Of a stretch of DNA of 64,000 nucleotides, positions 57,684-64,000 are shown one piece after another. Made by a program: the position numbers and the translations under genes. Source of the stretch: UBA9647 sp963739335 (GTDB lineage Bacteria; Bacteroidota; Ignavibacteria; UBA10030); NCBI GenBank assembly GCA_963739335.1, contig CAVUAC010000082.1, forward strand, positions 1-64,000, given 5' to 3'. The stretch's first letter is position 1. Each line of letters starts with the position of its first letter. The notes beneath the pieces were generated by a model, which worked only from the letters and a program-made list of their open reading frames with translations, was not told the origin of the DNA and ran no database searches.

Positions 57684-59914
57684 GGAACATTCCTTTACAT
57701 ATTGCCCTTCTTGTTTTCCTGGCGGCATCCGCCTTGGGACAGTTGAGCCAGGGAACGATTTCCGGAACAATCAAGGACGGTGAGACCGGACAGGCTGTCG
57801 TAGGAGCGAACGTAACACTTCGCGGATCGTTCCTCGGTGCCGCAAGTGATGCGAAAGGCAGATTCCGCATTTCGCAAGTACCCGCAGGTGCACACGCCCT
57901 GGTCGTGTCGATGCTTGGGTACGAACGGTTCACTCTTGAAGGGATCACTCTCGCGAAGGGAGAGTCCAAATCGCTTGATATTGCGCTGCGCCCAGTTCCG
58001 CTCCAGATAGAGCCGGTCGTGATCACCGCCAGCAGACGTGAGCAGAGTCTACAGGAAGTGCCTGTAAGCGTTTCGACCGTCACGGCGCGAATGGTCGCCG
58101 AGCGCAACATCATAACCCTTGACGATGCCCTGCGCTATGTGCCCGGCGTCAATATGATGACAGACCAAGTGAACATACGCGGGTCGACGGGGTACAGCAG
58201 AGGGGTCGGAAGCAGAGTTCTGGTTCTACTCGATGGATTGCCCTACATCACCGGTGATACCGGCGAAATCAGCTGGGAAACCATACCGATGTTCGATGTC
58301 GAGCGCGTCGAGGTGGTGAAAGGGGCAGGATCGGCGCTGTATGGATCGAGCGCGCTCGGAGGGGTCATCAATGTGATTACGCGAGAAACCTCGAACACGC
58401 CGCAACTCCGGGTAAGGGCCTTCTCGGGCCTGTACGACAAGCCAGGATATGCGGAATGGGATTGGTCCTCAAGACCGAGGTTTAACAGTGGATTGGTGAT
58501 GAGTTACTCGGGGCAGCTGAGTTCTTTGAGCTATCTCGTCAGTGTCGGACGGACCGTCGACGAAAGCTATCGCGAGAACGATGTGTATCATCGATGGAGC
58601 TTTTTTACAAAGCTGAAGTATGAAATATCCAGCTCGCAGAGCCTGACGATCGCAGGCAACTACCTCGACCGGTCTCATGGGAATTTCTTCTGGTGGAAAA
58701 GCCTTCGTGAGGCGACCCGGCCTGCCGACAGCCAGCTCAACGGTCTGGTGGTGTCTCATCGTGGTAACGTCAGCGTGGCATACAAGGAGTTCCTCTCAGA
58801 TCAGTTCTTCTATACTGTCAAGGGTATCTATTTCGGGAATTTCTGGCGAGACGACAGTTCAGGGAGGGTCAACAATGTTTCCGCGGCACATCTCTTCAAC
58901 GTCGACATCCAGGCAACGTACAATGTGAATCGCCTCAATGTTCTGACGTTCGGCATTGCCGGGAATTATGACCGGGTGAACGCCAACGTGTTCGGGTCGC
59001 ATCCGGGAGTCGGTGCCGCTGCCTACGCACAGGACGAGATCGCGCCGATGGCTGATATGAAGTTCACCGCTGGCGTGCGTCTTGATTGGCAAAAAGTGTC
59101 CGCACTTCAGGGAACTGCTCAGTTGAACCCGAAGCTAGGATTTGTCTACATGCCGGACAAAGGAACAAGCATCCGGGCGTCGTTCGGGTCAGGATTCCGT
59201 TATCCGGCGATTGGCGAGCTCTACATCCAGAGTTCGACGAACGTCTCTCAGGTCGCCGTGCTGCCCAATGTGGACCTCAAGGTTGAAAAGAGCATTTCAT
59301 ATGAGGTGGGGGTGAATCGCTCGATCGGACAAATGATGTCTCTCGATCTGGCGCTTTTCAACAACGATTTCGAAAATCTCATCGAACCGAGCGTCCAGAT
59401 CAAGCGTTATCGGCCGAATCCGTCGTCGCCGTATGAAGTTGAAGGTCCGGTGATCCAGTTCGATAACGTCACCAAGGCGAGAATTCAAGGTCTCGAGGCT
59501 GGAATTCACGTCGAATGGTGGAAGAAGTTCATTTCGACTGATTTCGGGTATACGTACACGTGGCCTCGAGATCTGTCGGATAACAGCATGCTGAAGTTCC
59601 GTCCGCGTCACATTTTCTATTCGTCGGCACAGTTTTCGTTGGATCGCCTGAATGCTTCGGCCGATTATCGTTATCTCTCGCGTGTTGAGCGCATCGACGA
59701 GAATCTGGTTCGTCTGGCGCCAATTGTGAATGGAGACGACCGTGTCGCGATCAACATCGTGGACATCCGGACCTCGTACGATTTGACGGACCTTGGAGTC
59801 CCGGTCCGCGTTGGCTTCAACATCAATAATCTCCTAAACTACTACTACGTCGAGCTCCTTGGCAACCTGGGACCTGTGCGCACGTACTACCTGGTTCTTG
59901 AAGGAATCTTCTAG
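57680..59914 (+). CDS. TonB-dependent outer-membrane receptor with carboxypeptidase-regulatory domain
   Basis: Outer-membrane active transporter of 744 residues, start TTG at 57680 overlapping the lipoprotein stop. Signal peptide (about 1-20), then a CarboxypepD_reg-like domain (about 25-105, GTISGTIKDGETGQAVVGANVTLRG), a plug domain (about 125-240, DDALRYVPGVNMM, RVEVVKGAGSALYGSSALGGVINVITR) and a 22-strand-type barrel ending in an aromatic C-terminus. The ligand is unknown; siderophore, cobalamin or oligosaccharide are all possible. No TonB or ExbBD is in the window. Confidence 0.92.
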   Translation: MRNIPLHIALLVFLAASALGQLSQGTISGTIKDGETGQAVVGANVTLRGSFLGAASDAKGRFRISQVPAGAHALVVSMLGYERFTLEGITLAKGESKSLDIALRPVPLQIEPVVITASRREQSLQEVPVSVSTVTARMVAERNIITLDDALRYVPGVNMMTDQVNIRGSTGYSRGVGSRVLVLLDGLPYITGDTGEISWETIPMFDVERVEVVKGAGSALYGSSALGGVINVITRETSNTPQLRVRAFSGLYDKPGYAEWDWSSRPRFNSGLVMSYSGQLSSLSYLVSVGRTVDESYRENDVYHRWSFFTKLKYEISSSQSLTIAGNYLDRSHGNFFWWKSLREATRPADSQLNGLVVSHRGNVSVAYKEFLSDQFFYTVKGIYFGNFWRDDSSGRVNNVSAAHLFNVDIQATYNVNRLNVLTFGIAGNYDRVNANVFGSHPGVGAAAYAQDEIAPMADMKFTAGVRLDWQKVSALQGTAQLNPKLGFVYMPDKGTSIRASFGSGFRYPAIGELYIQSSTNVSQVAVLPNVDLKVEKSISYEVGVNRSIGQMMSLDLALFNNDFENLIEPSVQIKRYRPNPSSPYEVEGPVIQFDNVTKARIQGLEAGIHVEWWKKFISTDFGYTYTWPRDLSDNSMLKFRPRHIFYSSAQFSLDRLNASADYRYLSRVERIDENLVRLAPIVNGDDRVAINIVDIRTSYDLTDLGVPVRVGFNINNLLNYYYVELLGNLGPVRTYYLVLEGIF

Positions 59915-60028
59915 GCGTCGGATCTGTGCTCGGTGTTCATCACTCCTTCCTTGCAACAGACTGAAGTTGGTAGTCACCTTGAATCCCGTTTGGGATCATT
60001 TGACAAGAAACCGATTCACTGAGTCTGT

Positions 60029-61432
60029 ATGTACATCGATTCGCACGCACACGTACTTTCTGATGACTACGGAGCTCACCTCGATGAGGTTCTGAAACGG
60101 GCCTGGGATGCCGGGGTTGAGGCTATTATCATTCCGGGCACGACGATTGAAACGAGCACGGAAGCCGTCGAGCTTGCTGAGAAGCATCAAAACATCTATG
60201 CATGCGTCGGAATCCATCCGCACGAGGCGTCCAAAGCCACGGACCGAGTACTTGCACAGATCGAGACTCTGAGCAAGCATAGAAAGGTCGTCGCCATCGG
60301 TGAAATCGGCTTAGATTACCACTATGATTTCTCGCCGCGCGAGAAGCAGCGGGAAGTATTCAGACAGCAAATTGACATGGCAATTGGTCGAAGTCTTCCG
60401 ATCGTCGTTCACACGAGAGAATCGGTTGACGAGGCCGTCGCCACCGTAGCGGAAGCGGTCGGGAAGAATCCCGGTTGGAAAGCCAATACACCAACGGTGC
60501 ATACCAGGTACCCGGCTCTTCGCGGAGTGTTCCATTGTTTTCCGGGCGGAGCTGAAGATGTCTGGCGACTGCTGGAACTCGGCTTTTTGGTATCGTATCC
60601 CGGGATTGTCACGTTCAAAAATTCGCCCACGATCGACGTCCTCAAGAAAACCGGATTTGACCACATTCTCCTTGAAACTGATTCTCCCTATCTTGCGCCG
60701 GTTCCGCTTCGAGGAAAAAGGAACGAACCTGCCAACATTGGTCTCATAGCCCAGAAGATCGCCGATGTATTTGGTGTTTCGGTGGAGGATGTCGCACGGA
60801 CGGCGCGATTCAACACGAAGAAACTGTTCAACATTGGTCCAACCGACCCACCACAGATAGTCTACAAACTGAAGAATTCACTTTATCTCAATATTACGAT
60901 TCGATGCAATGCAGATTGTGTCTTCTGTGATCGGAGGGGTGAAGCGATCGTGAAGGGGCACAATCTAAAAATTGACCGCGAGCCGACCGCCGATGAGGTG
61001 ATCGAGGCGATCGGAGATCCCAGGAGGTACGATGAGATCGTTTTTTGCGGGTATGGAGAGCCGACCATCCGCCTCGATGTCATCAAGGACGTCGCCCGCC
61101 GAGTAAAGGAAAAGGGGGGACGCGTGCGGCTAAATACCGATGGGCACGGAAATGTCATCAACCACCGGGACATCGTCCCTGAACTGGTTGGGCTTGTCGA
61201 CAGCGTTTCGATCAGCCTGAACTCGATTGACCCTCAACAGTACGGCGAGCTGATGCGCCTTGATGGGGAGCGATATCACGGGGCGATGGTGGAGTTTGCG
61301 AAAGAGTGCAAGAAGCATATCCCCGAAGTTGTGATGACGGTCGTGGGGCTCGATGATATTGACGCCTCTGCTGCACGAGAGTATGTGCAGATGGAAATCG
61401 GCGTGGACTTCAAGGTGAGGCCCTATTTCTAG
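60029..61432 (+). CDS. TatD-family hydrolase fused to a TatD-associated radical-SAM domain
   Basis: A 467-residue two-domain protein. Residues about 1-262 are a TatD DNase-like metal hydrolase (MYIDSHAHVLSDDY, VGIHPHEASK, GEIGLDYHYDF, VHTRES, FHCFPGG, ETDSPYLAPVP). After a 20-residue link, residues about 280-467 are a radical-SAM domain with CNADCVFCDRRG (Cys293, Cys297, Cys300) and FCGYGEPTIRLD. This domain is like the TatD-linked rSAM family (TIGR04038-type). The chemistry is unknown. There is no frame break across the junction. It begins 114 bases after the TonB receptor. Confidence 0.9.
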   Translation: MYIDSHAHVLSDDYGAHLDEVLKRAWDAGVEAIIIPGTTIETSTEAVELAEKHQNIYACVGIHPHEASKATDRVLAQIETLSKHRKVVAIGEIGLDYHYDFSPREKQREVFRQQIDMAIGRSLPIVVHTRESVDEAVATVAEAVGKNPGWKANTPTVHTRYPALRGVFHCFPGGAEDVWRLLELGFLVSYPGIVTFKNSPTIDVLKKTGFDHILLETDSPYLAPVPLRGKRNEPANIGLIAQKIADVFGVSVEDVARTARFNTKKLFNIGPTDPPQIVYKLKNSLYLNITIRCNADCVFCDRRGEAIVKGHNLKIDREPTADEVIEAIGDPRRYDEIVFCGYGEPTIRLDVIKDVARRVKEKGGRVRLNTDGHGNVINHRDIVPELVGLVDSVSISLNSIDPQQYGELMRLDGERYHGAMVEFAKECKKHIPEVVMTVVGLDDIDASAAREYVQMEIGVDFKVRPYF

Positions 61433-61457
61433 AACGGAGATTTTGGAAGGAACGTCA

Positions 61458-63569
61458 ATGATGAGAATTGCCCGAGCTGTATTCGCTCTGATAGTCGTTC
61501 CGGTCGTCCTTTCCGGACAGAAACTGACGGACGCAGAAAAGAAGATATTGACACTTCAAGACCAACGGTCGCTGGGGAATGGTGAGTTGGTCTCGTACCT
61601 CGCCAATCCGGATGCGCACCTGCGCTACTGCGCGTTGATCGCGCTCGCGAACATTCAAGACACATCTACCACCGGAACTGCAGCTGCGTTGCTGCATGAT
61701 CCCCAGCCAAGTGTTCGGGCGGCCGCGGCGTTCGCGTTAGGCCAAATTGGGACGTCGAAGGCTGAGGATTCTCTCCTCAGTGCTTTGCGCCGGGAGAGTG
61801 ACTCGACGGTGGTGGCCAGGATTCTGGAGGCGCTGGGCAAGGTGGGCGGTGAAAACGCTCTTGAGGAGATTGTCGCCTACGGGGATTCTACAGCCGGACC
61901 CTCTGTTCGATCCGAGCAGGCGCTCGCTGTGGCTCGGTTCGCACTCCGGACTATAAGGTCTGAACGCTCGATCTGGTTCTGCTTCGACCTGATCACGCAC
62001 CCGAGTGCACAGGTGCGATGGATGGCGCTTCTCGCTCTCTGGAGGACGGCTCCGCATGGACTCATCGACATTGAAATCGCGAAGCGAGCTGAGGATCTCA
62101 AGCGCCTGGCGAACGATCCCAATATGGATGTGCGACTCCATTTGGCGAGCCTTCTCGCACGGTCGAAATCCGGCGACGCTGCCGATTTGGTACGGGCCAT
62201 CCAGGATGCAGATCGTCAGAGTCCGAATTGGCAGGTGGAAGTGCAGCTCGCCCAGGCTTTCGCATCGCTGTCATCTTCTCAGCCTGAGTTTATCGACGAC
62301 TTAATCGCGTGCTTGAGTGCCTCGAACGGCCATGTCAAGATCGCAGCCCTGCAATCATTGTCCGCACTTCCCAAGCAATCCGTGGACGCCACAGCGGATA
62401 CACTCAGGCTTCGGGAACAACTGGGCAAGCTGGTATCCACGAAGAACCCAGACGCAGAACTCACGCGAGGGGAAGCGTTCGTCACCTTGGCGAAGCTGTT
62501 TCCGGAGGAGTTCGGCCGCAAAAACTTCCTCGCCAACAAAGAGCTTTCCGTTCGTGAGCGTGCGAAGGTCCTTGAGGCCTTGAGCTATGTGCCCACCGGC
62601 AGGAGTTTGTGGATCATGCTCTTTGCTCTCGACGATCCCAATGTGAGGGTGGCAATGGCTGCATGGGATTTTGTGCGCCGCTTTCTGACGCCGTTTATTT
62701 TGTCGAAGATTCGTTCAGGTGATCCGGATTGGGTTGATGCTCGTCCTGCGCTCTACAGGAAGACCCTGTACGCGTTGAAACGAAAGGATATGGCGATCAC
62801 ACATCTGGTTTCGAATGCACTCGCCGATACTACGTACTTTGGAATGTTCAAGGAAAGCGGCCTTTCTGACTCACTGGTGCTGGCCCTGAAGGGCGCTTTT
62901 TCCACTCTCACGTCACCTGATGATGTTGAGGCGATGCAAGCGGCCATCGCAGCGATGGGCAGAATAGGGGACAAGAGGTTTGTGTCCTCCCTCGAAAGCG
63001 CTCTGAAGGATGCCGACAAGACAGTCGCAGCTGCTGCGGCCCTTGCACTGCACGACATCACAGGCAAAGACTACAGCTCCCAGGTCCCGAAATCAACAAA
63101 GGCCCTGCACACCGATTATGATTGGTCTGCACTTGAGTCGATTGCGCCGTTGAATAAAGCCTTCATACAGACGAGCAAAGGCATGATCACCCTCGAGTTA
63201 TTGAAGGAGGATGCACCATTCACTGTATTGAGCTTTGTGAGGCTCGCCAAGAAGAAGTTCTACAACGGGCTGCAGTTCCACAGGGTGGTGCCGAATTTCG
63301 TTATCCAGGGGGGCGACCCACGCGGTGATGGCTGGGGCGGGCCGGGATATGCCATTCGTTCCGAGTTTTCGATGGCTCGATTTGGCCGGGGAATGGTCGG
63401 GATTGCCAGTGCGGGCAAAGATACGGAGGGTTGTCAGTTCTTCATTACACATCTGCCAACGCCGCATCTTGATGGACGATATACGATCTTCGCGCAGGTG
63501 GTCGCCGGCCAGGATGTCGTCGATCGCATTCAGATCGGTGACACGATCACACAGATCACCATCGAGTGA
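61458..63569 (+). CDS. Secreted HEAT-repeat protein fused to a cyclophilin-type peptidyl-prolyl isomerase
   Basis: A 703-residue envelope protein with a signal peptide (about 1-18, ALIVVPVVLS) and many HEAT-like helical repeats (about 25-545, such as ALIALANIQDTSTTG and AALALHDITG). A cyclophilin domain occupies residues about 569-703 (FIQTSKGMITLELL, FHRVVPNFVIQGGDPRGDGWGGPGY, GCQFFITHLPTPHLDGRYTIF). The PPIase active-site Arg and Gln-type residues look retained. I chose the ATG at 61458, after GGAAGGA. The repeats may bind clients for the isomerase. Confidence 0.9.
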   Translation: MMRIARAVFALIVVPVVLSGQKLTDAEKKILTLQDQRSLGNGELVSYLANPDAHLRYCALIALANIQDTSTTGTAAALLHDPQPSVRAAAAFALGQIGTSKAEDSLLSALRRESDSTVVARILEALGKVGGENALEEIVAYGDSTAGPSVRSEQALAVARFALRTIRSERSIWFCFDLITHPSAQVRWMALLALWRTAPHGLIDIEIAKRAEDLKRLANDPNMDVRLHLASLLARSKSGDAADLVRAIQDADRQSPNWQVEVQLAQAFASLSSSQPEFIDDLIACLSASNGHVKIAALQSLSALPKQSVDATADTLRLREQLGKLVSTKNPDAELTRGEAFVTLAKLFPEEFGRKNFLANKELSVRERAKVLEALSYVPTGRSLWIMLFALDDPNVRVAMAAWDFVRRFLTPFILSKIRSGDPDWVDARPALYRKTLYALKRKDMAITHLVSNALADTTYFGMFKESGLSDSLVLALKGAFSTLTSPDDVEAMQAAIAAMGRIGDKRFVSSLESALKDADKTVAAAAALALHDITGKDYSSQVPKSTKALHTDYDWSALESIAPLNKAFIQTSKGMITLELLKEDAPFTVLSFVRLAKKKFYNGLQFHRVVPNFVIQGGDPRGDGWGGPGYAIRSEFSMARFGRGMVGIASAGKDTEGCQFFITHLPTPHLDGRYTIFAQVVAGQDVVDRIQIGDTITQITIE

Positions 63570-63587
63570 GTCGCGCGAATACCGGCA

Positions 63588-64000
63588 TCAGCGCTGTCGG
63601 TAGGTATCGTACGTCCCCTGATGCTGGGGATCAGCCGTTGTGATGCGGTCGTACACTCCTCGATCAGGCCACACCAGGAAGACGTCAGCGATCTCCAGAT
63701 ACTTGGAGTCGAAAAACGTTTTCACCAGAATTGTCCGCGGGTTTTGCTTACGCAGTTCTGCGATTGACTCAATAGATTTCAAGATTTTGTCAAGCCCGAG
63801 TTGTGGCTGTGTGGCGAGGAGGTCGAGCCCATCGAAATGGTATGAATAGAAGGCCTCGCGAAACTGTTGGTTCTTCATATTCATCAGCTCATCGAGATAG
63901 CCAAACCGGCTGTAGGAACCAGTCGCGGCGGCTTGCCAGCCAGATGAGTACGCAGTCGAGGTCGCCAGGTTGCAGATGTTTAGCGCTTTTTGAAGACAAC
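63588..64000 (-). CDS. DUF4835-family (PorD-like) protein, N-terminus off window
   Basis: The frame is open at the right edge; 136 residues of the C-terminal part are visible. It matches the conserved C-terminal region of DUF4835: ALNICNLATSTAYSSGW, REAFYSYHFDGLDLLAT, KILKSIESIAELRKQNPRTILVKTFFDSKYLEI and ADPQHQGTYD. DUF4835 includes PorD, a gliding/type IX secretion accessory protein in Bacteroidota. Here it is more likely a surface or periplasmic protein of unknown role, as no other por genes are seen. It is convergent with the HEAT-cyclophilin gene, the stops being 18 bases apart. Confidence 0.82.
   Translation of the reverse strand, partial: CLQKALNICNLATSTAYSSGWQAAATGSYSRFGYLDELMNMKNQQFREAFYSYHFDGLDLLATQPQLGLDKILKSIESIAELRKQNPRTILVKTFFDSKYLEIADVFLVWPDRGVYDRITTADPQHQGTYDTYRQR

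Noticed and set aside
1..64000. CRISPR array, insertion sequence, prophage or restriction cassette
   Set aside because: No regularly spaced repeats, transposase or phage genes seen; the HNH protein stands alone.

Overview
This looks like a chromosomal segment of a non-photosynthetic member of the Bacteroidota/Chlorobiota/Ignavibacteriota (FCB) group, most like Ignavibacteria-type genomes. The inference rests on several features: the futalosine route to menaquinone, a DUF2795 protein, a DUF4835 (PorD-like) protein, a YbeY whose third metal ligand is Asp instead of His (the form I associate with Bacteroidota), a SusC-like TonB receptor with a carboxypeptidase-regulatory N-terminal domain, and TTG starts. 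Promoters nevertheless look like classical sigma-70 sites (TTGnnn, 17 bp, TATATT). Almost all genes are housekeeping and lie on the + strand. I see no tRNA, rRNA, CRISPR array, insertion sequence or prophage.

Layout. 1-2.5 kb (- strand): a GH38 alpha-mannosidase cut by the window edge, plus a doubtful small ORF. 2.6-5.0 kb: a membrane-anchored amidohydrolase overlapping a stand-alone receiver protein, closed by a terminator. 5.1-10.6 kb: a Lys-rich unknown protein, prmC, dtd, a phosphopentomutase-like metalloenzyme and comEC. 10.6-20.1 kb: B12-domain-less methylmalonyl-CoA mutase subunit, a TrmH-type methyltransferase, P1 peptidase, pseudouridine synthase, NUDIX, PfkB kinase, mtnA, recO and an HtrA/DegP protease with a strong terminator. 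20.1-29.4 kb: aroC, HNH, trpS, scpA-scpB-rluB, malQ and lysS. 29.6-33.6 kb: S41 protease, DUF3108, gamma-carbonic anhydrase and an MBL-fold protein. 33.6-41.2 kb: a structured leader, an unknown gene, ybeY, a Smg/DUF494 gene, topA, a xerC-like recombinase, hpf, hprK, an M23 peptidase and DUF2795. 41.2-46.6 kb: an Omp85/BamA protein, holB and metG.

46.6-57.0 kb is the most coherent region. It holds the menaquinone (futalosine) cluster in two convergent blocks. The + block is a UbiA-type prenyltransferase, UbiX, UbiD, an MqnE-MqnA fusion, a TIR-like (PF10137-type) protein and mqnC, followed by a secreted unknown. The - block is menG(ubiE), mqnD and an amidohydrolase. Together they cover chorismate to menaquinone, except for futalosine/aminofutalosine hydrolase (MqnB) and any deaminase. 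57-64 kb holds a lipoprotein coupled to a TonB-dependent receptor, a TatD-radical SAM fusion, a HEAT-cyclophilin fusion and, on the - strand, a partial DUF4835 gene.

Five places need exactly one base removed to restore a family-consistent reading frame: Smg/DUF494, bamA, metG twice, and the unknown at 53.8 kb. All five are apparent +1 insertions. Assembly or sequencing error is the simplest explanation, and those genes should be read as probably intact. The features most worth a second look are the MqnE-MqnA fusion with a TIR-like protein embedded in the same operon, the TatD-rSAM and HEAT-cyclophilin fusions, the long acidic ScpB tail ending in an amphipathic helix, and the structured leader at 33.6 kb.
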